A DNA stretch of 64,000 nucleotides from Cytophagales bacterium (GTDB lineage: Bacteria; Bacteroidota; Bacteroidia; Cytophagales; Spirosomataceae), in the NCBI GenBank assembly GCA_004292855.1, contig RDXN01000033.1, positions 124,001 through 188,000 of the forward strand, given 5' to 3'. Positions 8,862 to 16,616 of the stretch are shown here, one piece after another. The stretch's first letter is position 1. Each line of letters begins with the position of its first letter. The notes beneath the pieces are model-generated. The model searched no databases, was not told where the DNA came from, and was given only the letters and a program-made list of their open reading frames with translations. A program made the position numbers and the translations under genes.

Positions 8862-8891
8862 TTTGATTTCGGGTAGAAAGGTCTACCTTTG
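8862..8891 (+). promoter_or_regulatory. Full Bacteroidota sigma-A type promoter for the HU gene
   Basis: TTTG at 8862-8865, an 18-base spacer, then TACCTTTG at 8884-8891. This is the best match in the window to the TTTG-N18/19-TAnnTTTG consensus. It gives a leader of about 55 bases before the GTG at 8953. Confidence 0.75.
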
Positions 8892-8952
8892 TGCTCCCAT
8901 TTTGACACCTGAATTTTCAACATTATAGTAAACGTTAAAGTTTTAATCAGTC

Positions 8953-9252
8953 GTGACGAAAGCAGACGTAATTTCAGAAATCTCCGATAAGACCGGGATC
9001 GACAAAGCAGAGGTAACACATACCTTGGAGACTTTCTTTTCGGTAGTGAAAGATTCGCTCGCCAAAGAGGAGCCGATTTATGTGAGAGGGTTTGGCAGCT
9101 TCATCAATAAGAAGAGAGCTAAGAAGGTCGCCCGGAATATTTCCAAAAACACGGCCATGGTCATTGATGAACACTTTATTCCAAGCTTTAAGCCTGCTAA
9201 AGTATTCGTTGAGCAAGTTAAATCAAGCGTGAAGAACGCCACGGTTGAGTAA
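8953..9252 (+). CDS. HU family DNA-binding protein
   Basis: 99-residue histone-like protein that bends and compacts DNA as a dimer. It starts at a GTG (MTKADVISEISDKTGIDKAEV). The helical dimerisation half is followed by the beta-arm region IYVRGFGSFINKKRAKKVAR, which includes the GFGxF signature, and ends FKPAKVFVEQVKSSV. The usual arm-tip RNP is replaced by KNTAMVIDEHF, typical of the HU/IHF variant found in this locus across Bacteroidota. It has a strong promoter upstream and a hairpin terminator downstream, so it is largely a single-gene unit, with the TPR gene following. Confidence 0.95.
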   Translation: MTKADVISEISDKTGIDKAEVTHTLETFFSVVKDSLAKEEPIYVRGFGSFINKKRAKKVARNISKNTAMVIDEHFIPSFKPAKVFVEQVKSSVKNATVE

Positions 9253-9267
9253 GATCCGACCGCAATG

Positions 9268-9311
9268 TTTCATCCGACGGACGAATTAATCCGCCGGATG
9301 AAATGTTTTTT
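9268..9311 (+). terminator. Rho-independent terminator after the HU gene
   Basis: Arms tttcatccgacgga (9268-9281) and tccgccggatgaaa (9290-9303) pair with one mismatch around an 8-base loop, followed by a T-run. Its position argues against the in-frame ATG at 9265 and for the ATG at 9334 as start of the next gene. Confidence 0.8.
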
Positions 9312-9333
9312 GGGAAACGACCTCTTTCCATCC

Positions 9334-10182
9334 ATGAATAAGCCAATCCTGCTTGTTGTTAGTTTTGCCGCACTGTTAACGGTCGGCTTGTACAGTCTGC
9401 CCAAAGGTGTTGTGCAGAACCCCGACAAGCGATTGAGTAATGCGGCAACAGGGGGCCGAACCACTACTCAGACTACTGCGTCAGAGAAAAACACGGCCTC
9501 GTCAACAGAGCATAATGCCCCGCTGACGCCCGCTCAAAACGAAAAGCGTTCGGCTCTGCTGACTGCTTTTTTGGGTGCTGAATCTGCTGCGAAGACCAAA
9601 GCTGCTGGACCTCTGATCGACTTTTTTCGGTCGGTGAGCCGGTTCGACAGTGCGGCCTATTACGCCGGTCAGGTAGCGACGAGTGAGCCTACCGAGGTGA
9701 ACTTGCTACGAGCCGGCGATTTGTATTTTGAAGCGTACGGGTTTGCTGTCGACGATAAAAAGTCGGCAAATTTGGGCCAAAGCACGCGGGCATTTTACCA
9801 AAAAGCCCTCGACAAAAACCCAAATCTGTTGTTAGCTAAGGCAAACATGGCCATGACGTATGTCAGCACCGAAACGCCGATGCAGGGTATCATGCTCCTG
9901 CGTGAAGTGTTACAGCAAGACCCAACCAATGAAGTGGCCTTATTTAATTTGGGGCTTCTTTCAATGCGTTCTAATCAGTATGACCGGGCTATCGAACGAT
10001 TCCGGCAAATTTTGGCCGTGAACCCCGACAGTCGGAAGGCACGTTTTTATCTAGGCGTAAGTCTGGTAGAAAAAGGGGAGAAAGCCGAAGCCCAAAAAAT
10101 ACTTGCCGAGGTCAAAGCCACGGAAAAGGACCCGCAGATTCTGGCTGCCGTGAAGGAGTTGGAAGAGCGACTTAAAAATTAA
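9334..10182 (+). CDS. TPR-repeat protein, membrane-anchored
   Basis: 282 residues. The start Met at 9334 opens directly into an N-terminal membrane segment (MNKPILLVVSFAALLTVGLY), so it is anchored or exported. A Ser/Thr/Ala-rich linker leads to a helical domain with at least three tetratricopeptide units: NPNLLLAKANMAMTYVS, DPTNEVALFNLGLLSMRS and NPDSRKARFYLGVSLVEKG, about residues 165-265. TPR domains mediate protein-protein contacts; the partner is unknown. The position between HU and rng is the standard one in Bacteroidota, usually annotated only as a TPR protein. A repeat element follows immediately after the stop. Confidence 0.85.
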   Translation: MNKPILLVVSFAALLTVGLYSLPKGVVQNPDKRLSNAATGGRTTTQTTASEKNTASSTEHNAPLTPAQNEKRSALLTAFLGAESAAKTKAAGPLIDFFRSVSRFDSAAYYAGQVATSEPTEVNLLRAGDLYFEAYGFAVDDKKSANLGQSTRAFYQKALDKNPNLLLAKANMAMTYVSTETPMQGIMLLREVLQQDPTNEVALFNLGLLSMRSNQYDRAIERFRQILAVNPDSRKARFYLGVSLVEKGEKAEAQKILAEVKATEKDPQILAAVKELEERLKN

Positions 10183-10185
10183 GTT

Positions 10186-10275
10186 ATATAGTTGAAGAGT
10201 TGTAAGGTTATAAAGATAGTTGCTGTATAAGCCAACTTTACAACTACGCAACTCTACAACTTTACAACTTCATAT
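10186..10275. repeat. Imperfect inverted repeat of gttgtaaagttgta-type units
   Basis: The left arm 10186-10222 carries gttgaagagttgtaaggtt. The right arm 10233-10275 carries the complementary caactttacaac units in tandem. It is AT-rich and fills the gap between the TPR gene and the bS22-like gene. It looks like a dispersed palindromic repeat and has no coding potential. Confidence 0.6.
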
Positions 10276-10330
10276 GGGTTGTCCGGGTGGACTACCGACA
10301 AATTTTCAAACACATTAAACACGTTTTACT

Positions 10331-10420
10331 ATGCCTTGCGGTAAGAAAAGAAAACGCCATAAGATTGCCACGCACAAACGGAAGAAGCGTCTACGGAAGA
10401 ATCGGCACAAGAAAAAGTAG
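10331..10420 (+). CDS. AURKAIP1/COX24-type small ribosomal protein (bS22/mS38-like)
   Basis: A 29-residue, extremely basic protein. It starts MPCGKKRKRHKIATHKRKKR and ends LRKNRHKKK, with 18 Lys/Arg residues. Very similar small proteins precede the Rne/Rng gene throughout Bacteroidota and are annotated as AURKAIP1/COX24-domain proteins. That domain is the C-terminal part of mitoribosomal mS38, and mycobacterial bS22 is the bacterial counterpart. A role as a tiny small-subunit ribosomal protein is therefore likely but inferred. It is short enough to be missed by ordinary gene calling. The GTAGGCA palindrome starts on the base after its TAG. Confidence 0.85.
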   Translation: MPCGKKRKRHKIATHKRKKRLRKNRHKKK

Positions 10421-10502
10421 TAAGCAGTAGGCAATAGGCAGTAAGCAGTTGGCAATTCCCTCGTGTGGGCTGTTGCCAACTGCTTACTGCCTACTGCCTA
10501 CT
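10421..10502. repeat. GTAGGCA palindromic element, copy 1 (no gene inside)
   Basis: Arms 10427-10455 and 10473-10501 are 29-bp inverted repeats with one mismatch, built from GTAGGCA/GTAAGCA heptads, around a 17-base loop. The element starts right after the bS22-like stop codon and ends about 30 bp before the rng GTG. It is the compact form of the family seen again at 16498-16616 and 18524-18974. Confidence 0.9.
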
Positions 10503-10533
10503 TTTTTTGCCATCTCTAACCGTACTTCATCTG

Positions 10534-12096
10534 GTGAGTAATGAATTAGTTATCAGTTCGACTCAGAAGGGTGATCGGATTGCCCTCTTGCAAGACAAGA
10601 GGTTGCTCGAATATCACATCGAAGAGTCCGACAGCAGCTTTACGGTTGGCGATCTATACTTAGGTACAGTAAAGAAATTATCATCGGGCCTGAATGCTGC
10701 GTTTGTCGACGTAGGCCACGAGAAAGATGGATTTCTGCATTATCAGGATTTGGGGCCGAACATTAGTTCGTTCCTTAAATTTACTAAGGATGTAATCGCC
10801 AAGCGCGTTGATACCGGACGGCTTAACAACTTCAAGTTGGAGCCGGAGATCGAAAAAATCGGCAAGATCGACAAGGTATTAACCAAGGGTGCGCCGATCT
10901 TGGTGCAAATTGTCAAAGAGCCTATTTCTACGAAAGGCCCCCGTTTATCGTGCGACATTTCCATTGCCGGACGGTATCTGGTTCTGGTGCCGTTTGCAAA
11001 CGGCGTTAACCTGTCCAAGAAAATAACCGACCGAGCCGAACGCAATCGGCTGCTTCGGCTGATGTCGTCGCTGAAACCTCAGAATTTCGGGGTGATTGTC
11101 AGGACGGTAGCCGCCGGGCGGGAGGTTGAAGAACTGGATCGCGACCTGCAAACATCGCTCGAAAAGTGGGACGCAGCCATGAAGGGTCTGCGCGACGCCA
11201 AACCCCGCGACCGGGTGTTGGGCGAGATGAACCGGGCCTCGTCTATTTTGCGCGATATGCTCAACGAGTCATTCGACAGTATTACCGTCGATACCCGCGA
11301 AGCCTTTGACGACATTAAGCACTACATTCACACGATTGCCCCCGAAAAGGAGAAAATTGTTAAGCTTCATCAGGGAAAAAACAAAGTATTTGAGGCCCTG
11401 GGCCTCGAAAAACAGCTTAAATCGCTGTTTGGCCGGTCGGTCAGTTTACCGGCTGGGGGCTACCTGATTATTGAACACACGGAAGCCCTGCACGTGATCG
11501 ACGTGAACAGTGGCAATAAATCGAATTCGGAAGAGGACCAGGAAGCAACGGCAGTGAGCGTGAACCGCGAAGCTGCAAAAGAAATTGCCCGGCAACTCCG
11601 GTTGCGCGATATGGGCGGCATTATCGTGATCGACTTCATCGACATGAAGCGGGCCGAAAACAAGAAATTAGTGTACGACCTGATGCGCGACGAAATGCGC
11701 ACCGACCGGTCGAAATACACGATTTTGCCCCTGACCAAGTTCGGGTTGATGCAGATTACCCGGCAGCGTGTTCGCCCCGAAATGAACGTTGCCACCCGCG
11801 AAACCTGCCCGACCTGTAACGGAACAGGCACGATTCAGGCGAGTGTGCTGGTGACCGACGTAATCGAGAACAATCTCGATTACATCCTGACCAAGCAAAA
11901 CGAGCGGGGCATTGGCATTGTGTTGCATCCGTTCCTGCACGCCTACTTCACCAAAGGCCTTTACTCGCGTCAGTGGCAGTGGTACGCTAAGTACAAGAAT
12001 TGGGTGAAACTCGTGAAAGACAGCTCGCTCGGCATTATGGAATTTAAATTCCTGACCAAAACGGGCGAAGAGATTGAGGTTACAGCGGGGAGCTAA
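10534..12096 (+). CDS. rng: Ribonuclease E/G family protein
   Basis: 520-residue endoribonuclease for rRNA maturation and mRNA decay. The chosen start is the GTG at 10534 (VSNELVISSTQKGDRIALL), which matches the usual family N-terminus. A longer frame back to 10465 only translates the palindromic repeat. An S1 RNA-binding domain (about 35-125) is followed by the RNase H-like and catalytic region. The two catalytic Asp sit in ALHVIDVNSGNK and GGIIVIDFIDM. The zinc-link motif is CPTCNGTG near residue 430. Length fits RNase G-like proteins without a degradosome tail. The palindrome in the leader may form a hairpin in the transcript and could be a self-cleavage target. Confidence 0.94.
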   Translation: MSNELVISSTQKGDRIALLQDKRLLEYHIEESDSSFTVGDLYLGTVKKLSSGLNAAFVDVGHEKDGFLHYQDLGPNISSFLKFTKDVIAKRVDTGRLNNFKLEPEIEKIGKIDKVLTKGAPILVQIVKEPISTKGPRLSCDISIAGRYLVLVPFANGVNLSKKITDRAERNRLLRLMSSLKPQNFGVIVRTVAAGREVEELDRDLQTSLEKWDAAMKGLRDAKPRDRVLGEMNRASSILRDMLNESFDSITVDTREAFDDIKHYIHTIAPEKEKIVKLHQGKNKVFEALGLEKQLKSLFGRSVSLPAGGYLIIEHTEALHVIDVNSGNKSNSEEDQEATAVSVNREAAKEIARQLRLRDMGGIIVIDFIDMKRAENKKLVYDLMRDEMRTDRSKYTILPLTKFGLMQITRQRVRPEMNVATRETCPTCNGTGTIQASVLVTDVIENNLDYILTKQNERGIGIVLHPFLHAYFTKGLYSRQWQWYAKYKNWVKLVKDSSLGIMEFKFLTKTGEEIEVTAGS

Positions 12097-12153
12097 AGGC
12101 TTCCTGGTTAGGTTGTCCAAACATAAATCATCCCGAATTTTAGGGGTACTCTG

Positions 12154-12221
12154 AAAAAAGAACCTCCTTTCTTAGCTTTGAGCATCACCACAACGCCAAA
12201 GCCAGAAAGGGGGTCTTTTTT
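12154..12221. repeat. Long hairpin at the 5' end of a transposase remnant
   Basis: Arms 12154-12172 (aaaaaagaacctcctttct) and 12204-12221 pair with one mismatch and one bulge. An inner gctttg/caaagc pair extends the stem. It lies 57 bp after the rng stop, so it could serve as its terminator, but it also directly precedes the transposase remnant and may be part of that element's end. Confidence 0.6.
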
Positions 12222-12498
12222 ATGGCAAAGCCATGCCCGCAAAATAACACGACAACTCGCGTAAAGTCAATCGCAAACGACTTTCTACAAGTCCGCATAC
12301 AGCACTATCTCCAACCCCTGCAAAGCCCAACTACTCCGCCAAATCGATAAGCGACTCGTGGCCACCTTTGTGAGCTTGTTCAGCAGCATTCTGCTTTTTC
12401 GTAACATGAAGATGGGCCTACTGTTGAGCGAGTTAGGCGGGTACGTGGCTGGAAATGCTTTGATGGTGGCCTTCGCCCTCACTCAAAGTTCGGGATGA
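12222..12498 (+). pseudogene. Degraded transposase N-terminal fragment
   Basis: Two overlapping frames carry the pieces. Frame one opens MAKPCPQNNTTTRVKS and continues to DFLQVRIQHYLQPLQ, then stops at 12348-12350. The next frame carries QLLRQIDKRLVATFVSLF and RNMKMGLLLSELGGYVAG, then stops at 12496. The R-L-V-x-T-F ... GLLLSELGGY pattern resembles the N-terminal region of IS4-like DDE transposases in this phylum; this is recalled similarity, not a search result. A frameshift near 12315 separates the two parts and no DDE domain follows. The rest of the 12097-12559 gap shows no other gene. Confidence 0.6.
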
Positions 12499-12559
12499 CT
12501 CATGTTTTTATGAAACGATTGCTATTGGTGAGGTAGCAGATAGGTTTATCTTCTGATAA

Positions 12560-13879
12560 TTAAGGATTTACCAGACCCGCTTCTGCAACCAGCGTCAGCA
12601 AGGTCAACTGAATGGACTTGTATCCTTCGTCGTCGTACCACCACTCATTCAGCGCGTGGGCATTGGCTGATCTTCCTCCTCGGCCGAGTGTAATCGCCGG
12701 AACACCCTTTGAAATCGGGATATTAGAATTGGTTGAACCTCTTCCCAGTGTTGGAGGAATGCCGAAAGAAGCGGTTGCCGCCATAGCCCGCTGAACCACA
12801 GGTAGATTGTCGGGCAATTCGCCGGAGGGACGGTCGCCAATTTTGGCAACGTCAACCGTCAGCGCAGGTCCCTTGCGTCGCATGGAGTTGTGTTCCTGCA
12901 ACGCCTGTTGCACGGATGCTTTCAGAAGCGAATCGACCAGGTTGAGGTTTTCGGGGATTTCAGAACGCATGTCCACCTCCATCCACGACTCAAAGGCAAT
13001 GGAATTGACCGACGTGCCTCCGCCGATTCGTCCCACGTTGTAGCTGGTACGGGCACCCGTCCGGGTGAATTTGTCGGCTACTTTGGAGAAATAATGGATG
13101 GTCGAACCTAGCGCGTGTTGCGGGTTTGCCAGACCAAATGCTCCCCACGAGTGTCCACCGGGGCCTTTAAACGTCACCCGATAGCGGTATGATCCCAGCC
13201 CCTTGTTGCTCAGGCGTCCGAGGTCGCCCCCGTCAATGGCAATCCAGGAGTCTATCCGTCGGGTTTGGTCGCTGAACAGGTGTTTCACGCCCCGCAGATC
13301 GCCCAGACCCTCTTCGCCCACGGACCCAATAAACAACACATCGGCCTGTGTCTCTACTTGTGCGGCTTCCAGGGCACGTAACACCGATAGTACCATTACT
13401 AAGCCCCGCGTATCGTCGCCAATGCCGGGGGCATACAGCGTATCGCCTTTGTGTTTTACGCGTACATCGGTTTCGGCTGGAAAAACAGTGTCCAAATGGC
13501 CATCCAAGGCTACGCAGCGGCTCCGGTTTTTGCCTTTCCGCAAGGCCAGTACATTCCCCACCTTGTCGGTCCAGACCGAGTCGGCCCCGGCTTCCTTGAG
13601 CATCTTGGCGAATTGAGCAGCCCTTTTTTCTTCTTTGAACGGTGGGGCCGGAATTTCGGTGAGCAAAATCAGTTCGTCGCGGTTGCGTTTGTTTTGTTCG
13701 ACGATAGACGCAAAGGCCGTCTGGATTTTTTTCTGTTTGGTCAGTTGCTCAATCTCCTGCCGATACCTGGCTTCCACTGTGCCGCTTTTTCCAGGTTCCA
13801 GATCCTGAGCAAAAGCGGGGGCGAGGCAACAGAGGATGCCAACCATCAGAGCAAGAAAGGGGCGTTCGTAAGGGTTCAT
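12560..13879 (-). CDS. Exported M20 family zinc peptidase
   Basis: 439 residues with a Sec signal peptide (MNPYERPFLALMVGILCCL, cleavage after AFA-Q near residue 24). The catalytic half shows the M20 metal ligands: His in VALDGHLDTVFP, the bridging Asp in APGIGDDTRG, and the Glu pair in GSVGEEGLGDLRG. The dimerisation insert begins at the GPGGHSWGAFG motif. The C-terminal metal His is in SANAHALNEWW. The architecture is PepT/carboxypeptidase-like, acting on peptides or acylated amino acids in the periplasm; the exact substrate cannot be told. It is a single gene downstream of manA on the same strand, separated by manA's terminator. Confidence 0.88.
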   Translation of the reverse strand: MNPYERPFLALMVGILCCLAPAFAQDLEPGKSGTVEARYRQEIEQLTKQKKIQTAFASIVEQNKRNRDELILLTEIPAPPFKEEKRAAQFAKMLKEAGADSVWTDKVGNVLALRKGKNRSRCVALDGHLDTVFPAETDVRVKHKGDTLYAPGIGDDTRGLVMVLSVLRALEAAQVETQADVLFIGSVGEEGLGDLRGVKHLFSDQTRRIDSWIAIDGGDLGRLSNKGLGSYRYRVTFKGPGGHSWGAFGLANPQHALGSTIHYFSKVADKFTRTGARTSYNVGRIGGGTSVNSIAFESWMEVDMRSEIPENLNLVDSLLKASVQQALQEHNSMRRKGPALTVDVAKIGDRPSGELPDNLPVVQRAMAATASFGIPPTLGRGSTNSNIPISKGVPAITLGRGGRSANAHALNEWWYDDEGYKSIQLTLLTLVAEAGLVNP

Positions 13880-13970
13880 TGGTAGTATCAGGGTTCAATA
13901 AGTTGTAAAAAGTTAGTCGCCCGAAAGTTAACTCGTTTTTGGTAACTGGATAGGTCTTTGATTTTCGGGC

Positions 13971-14006
13971 AAAAAAATATCCCGCTCGGTCAAGGCAGGA
14001 TATTTT
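13971..14006 (-). terminator. Terminator of manA
   Basis: Inverted repeat aaaatatcc (13974-13982) / ggatatttt (13998-14006) on the minus strand, followed by a T-run (the run of seven A's on the plus strand at 13971). It lies 28 bp after the manA stop codon. Confidence 0.65.
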
Positions 14007-14034
14007 GTGTATTCAATTAGAAACAGAGTGACTA

Positions 14035-15030
14035 TTAGCCCGGTACATATGACTCCAGCAGGGTCATTTCGCCATCGGGGACGATGGTTACAGAGTTTAT
14101 AGAGGCCGGGATGAGGGCGCATTGACCGAGTTTAAGCGGGGTTTCGCGGCCCCCATCAGTCTGAATCGTGGCAGCTCCCTCCACACAAACCAGAATCACA
14201 AATGAGTCGAGTTGGCTGTAGTCGTGCATCACCTCCTGATCAAAATGCAGTACGTTTGTTACGAAATAGTCGCATGTAACGGCATTTACGCTCTGGTTGA
14301 GAGTTTTTTCGTAGCGGGTTTTGTACTCGTCGTGGTGCTGGAAGTCGATGGCGTCGATAGCCTGTTCGGTGTGCAGTTCGCGTTTTTGGCCCTTATCGTC
14401 GACCCGGTCGAAGTCGTAAATGCGGTAGGTGATGTCGGACGTTTGCTGAATTTCGGCTAGCAGTAACCCCTTGCCGATGTAGTGAACACGACCGGCGGGT
14501 AAAAAGAACACATCGCCGGGTTGGGCCTGCTCAATGTTCAGGATGTCCATGAGCGTGTTGTCCTGCACAGCCTGCACGTACTCCTCGCGGCTCACCGTCC
14601 GGTTGAAGCCCGAATTGAGCGACGCGCCCTCGTCGGCCTGCATGATATACCACATCTCGGTTTTGCCGAACGAGTTGTGCCGTTCCTTCGCCAGTTGATC
14701 GTTCGGGTGAACCTGAATGGACAGGTCGTCGTTGGCGTCGATAAACTTCACCAGCAGGGGAAAGCTATCGCCAAACTGCTCGTACACGTGTTTGCCAACC
14801 AGTTCGGCCTTGTACTCCCGCAGCAAATCGGTGAGCAACTTACCCGCCAACGGGCCATCCTGCACGACCGATACGTTCTCGTGCGACGACCCGGCGTTTA
14901 CGCCCGACACCTCCCACGTTTCGCCACAGTTGGGTAGTGGCTGGTAGTCCTTACCCAGAATGGTTTTGATTTTCTGACCGCCCCAGATTTTGTCTTTAAA
15001 GATCGTTCGGAACGTAAGCGGGTACAGCAT
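14035..15030 (-). CDS. manA: Mannose-6-phosphate isomerase, class I
   Basis: 331-residue type I phosphomannose isomerase of the short (Bacillus ManA-like) form. It converts mannose-6-phosphate to fructose-6-phosphate, feeding GDP-sugar synthesis or mannose catabolism. It opens MLYPLTFRTIFKDKIWGG. The zinc site is visible as Gln and His in LSIQVHPND (about residue 105), Glu in FGKTEMWYIM, and His in PAGRVHYIGKG. A cupin-like C-terminal half follows. The gene is monocistronic by appearance, with a hairpin terminator downstream and about 50 bp to the TPR gene upstream. Confidence 0.94.
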   Translation of the reverse strand: MLYPLTFRTIFKDKIWGGQKIKTILGKDYQPLPNCGETWEVSGVNAGSSHENVSVVQDGPLAGKLLTDLLREYKAELVGKHVYEQFGDSFPLLVKFIDANDDLSIQVHPNDQLAKERHNSFGKTEMWYIMQADEGASLNSGFNRTVSREEYVQAVQDNTLMDILNIEQAQPGDVFFLPAGRVHYIGKGLLLAEIQQTSDITYRIYDFDRVDDKGQKRELHTEQAIDAIDFQHHDEYKTRYEKTLNQSVNAVTCDYFVTNVLHFDQEVMHDYSQLDSFVILVCVEGAATIQTDGGRETPLKLGQCALIPASINSVTIVPDGEMTLLESYVPG

Positions 15031-15083
15031 GTTGTTATAGGTTGTATTTTCTCAACCGACAAAGTAAAGAGATTGTTGCCATA

Positions 15084-16607
15084 CTACGGCCCCATCTGGT
15101 TCAAAGCCGCCCGCGCCTTGTTGTCGATGCTGTTTTTGTACTCGTGTTTTTTATAGCTGAGGGCCTTCTCAAACGACTTGCGAGCCAACTCCTTTTGCCC
15201 TTTTTGTCCATACACATACCCTAGCTGAAGGGCGGCAGTGGCCCCAAATGACAGCTCAGCATCGGCACTGTCGGTGAGGAAAATAGCTCGTTGAAACGGG
15301 GCAACAGACAGGTCGGGGGTGCTTCGGCGTTGGTGAATGCGGCCCAGCCGGTATTGGTATTCGGCACGGTCGGGGAGGGCGGGGAATCGGCTTTCGGACC
15401 AGGGTTTGAGTACGGCGAGGGCACGGTCGGTGAAGCCGCCGTCGGTAGCGAGTCGGGCCTGCATCAACACCGTTTGGCCGGGCGTGAGGCCCCGGTCGGC
15501 GTGATGTTCAGCGAATTTTTGGGCGGCTTTGTCCGACTCGGTCACGGTGCGACCCACGGTTTTTACCCGTTGCAGATAGGGGAGGGCCGTTGTGGAGCGA
15601 TTGCTCATCCAGTGGCATAGGAAGAGTTTGTAGTGGGCATCTTTCAAGAAATTCTGCCCCTTAAACTGCCCTAAAAAGGCTGAATAATGCCGGATACTCT
15701 CCACTTCATCGCCTTTCTGGAGGTAAATATCGCCCAGAATATTCTCCACAATGGGCATCGGCAAATAGGCAGGGCCGGTGGGGCGGGTCTGCAAAAACGC
15801 CAATGCGCGGTCGCTTTGGCCGTTTTTTATCTGGATGGTCGCACCAAAAAAGTGGAGCAACAAATTGTCGGGGTGTTGTGCGACCAACTGCGCGAGTTGG
15901 CGGCTGTCGGTCTCCGAGAATTTCAGCACATAGGCCCGCACCAACAGCGTAACCATTTCGACCTCCGTTCTGAACGTAGCATCTTGCCGGGCACGCTCCA
16001 ACTCGGCCATCCCCTGCCGAACGTCGCCCCGGAGACCAATTATCCGGGTTACCCAGGTGTAGTTGTCGGGTACGGAGCCGATCAGCACGTGCAGTACGCC
16101 CAACGCTTTGTAGGTGGGCAGAAAATTCGGGAACAGCCGGGCATTCTCGTCGAGCAGTTTGTAGGCTTTAATTATGTCCCAACTCGCGCTCACCTCCCGC
16201 CCGAATTTGAGTTTCACAAAGGCACCGTGCAGTTTCACCTCAGCCATAGCAAACCGTTGCCAAGGCGAGGTTGGGTCCATGCGTTCCAGTTGCTCAAATC
16301 GCTCTTGTTGCAGGCTGCTCTTTCGGTCGAAACCGCTTTCATCGTCCGAAATGAGCAGGGTAATCATATCGGCATAGTCGGCGAGCCAAATGGTAAGGCC
16401 ATTACGGGGATTCTCGCGGGCGAGTTGTTGCCGGGCATCGGGCAGGCGCAGTTTGATGAGGTCGGCGTAGGCCTGTTGCAAACCGGGAGACCAGCCCGCA
16501 GTTGGCAGTTGACAGTTGGCAGAAAGCGGTAGGCAAAAAAAGAATAGGCAGTAGGCAACCCGGAGTACTAGCCTCTTTATTTGCCTACTGTCCACTGCAT
16601 ACTGCAT
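15084..16607 (-). CDS. TPR-like secreted or periplasmic protein with repeat-derived N-terminus
   Basis: 507 residues, mostly helical. TPR-like units are seen around ADLIKLRLPDARQQL, LPTYKALGVLHVLIG, VENILGDIYLQKGDEVESIRHYS and ATAALQLGYVYGQKGQ; the last resembles a terminal TPR with KELARKSFEKALSY. No enzymatic motif is visible. The first 40 residues (MQYAVDSRQIKRLVLRVAYC, then LFFFCLPLSANCQ) look like a signal peptide but are encoded by the GTAGGCA palindrome at 16498-16616. No other in-frame Met occurs until the middle of the first helical units. Either the repeat has been co-opted to provide the export signal, or the original 5' end has been lost. The gene ends just after manA's start region. 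Confidence 0.78.
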   Translation of the reverse strand: MQYAVDSRQIKRLVLRVAYCLFFFCLPLSANCQLPTAGWSPGLQQAYADLIKLRLPDARQQLARENPRNGLTIWLADYADMITLLISDDESGFDRKSSLQQERFEQLERMDPTSPWQRFAMAEVKLHGAFVKLKFGREVSASWDIIKAYKLLDENARLFPNFLPTYKALGVLHVLIGSVPDNYTWVTRIIGLRGDVRQGMAELERARQDATFRTEVEMVTLLVRAYVLKFSETDSRQLAQLVAQHPDNLLLHFFGATIQIKNGQSDRALAFLQTRPTGPAYLPMPIVENILGDIYLQKGDEVESIRHYSAFLGQFKGQNFLKDAHYKLFLCHWMSNRSTTALPYLQRVKTVGRTVTESDKAAQKFAEHHADRGLTPGQTVLMQARLATDGGFTDRALAVLKPWSESRFPALPDRAEYQYRLGRIHQRRSTPDLSVAPFQRAIFLTDSADAELSFGATAALQLGYVYGQKGQKELARKSFEKALSYKKHEYKNSIDNKARAALNQMGP

Positions 16608-16616
16608 ACTGCTTAC
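16498..16616. repeat. GTAGGCA palindromic element, copy 2 (overlaps a gene start)
   Basis: Left arm 16498-16558 (gcagttggcagttgacag ... ataggcagtaggcaa) and right arm 16581-16616 (ttgcctactgtccactgcat ...) surround a 22-base loop. Arms are degenerate heptads GCAGTTG/GTAGGCA/GCAGTAT. The element overlaps the first 110 bases of the TPR gene and nearly touches the stop codon of the zinc-ribbon gene at 16613. Confidence 0.85.

Noticed and set aside
9265-9333. Upstream ATG for the TPR protein
   Set aside because: It lies in the HU terminator; the ATG at 9334 begins directly with the membrane segment.
10465-10533. N-terminal extension of the RNase E/G protein
   Set aside because: The extra residues translate the GTAGGCA palindrome; the GTG at 10534 gives the family's standard N-terminus.
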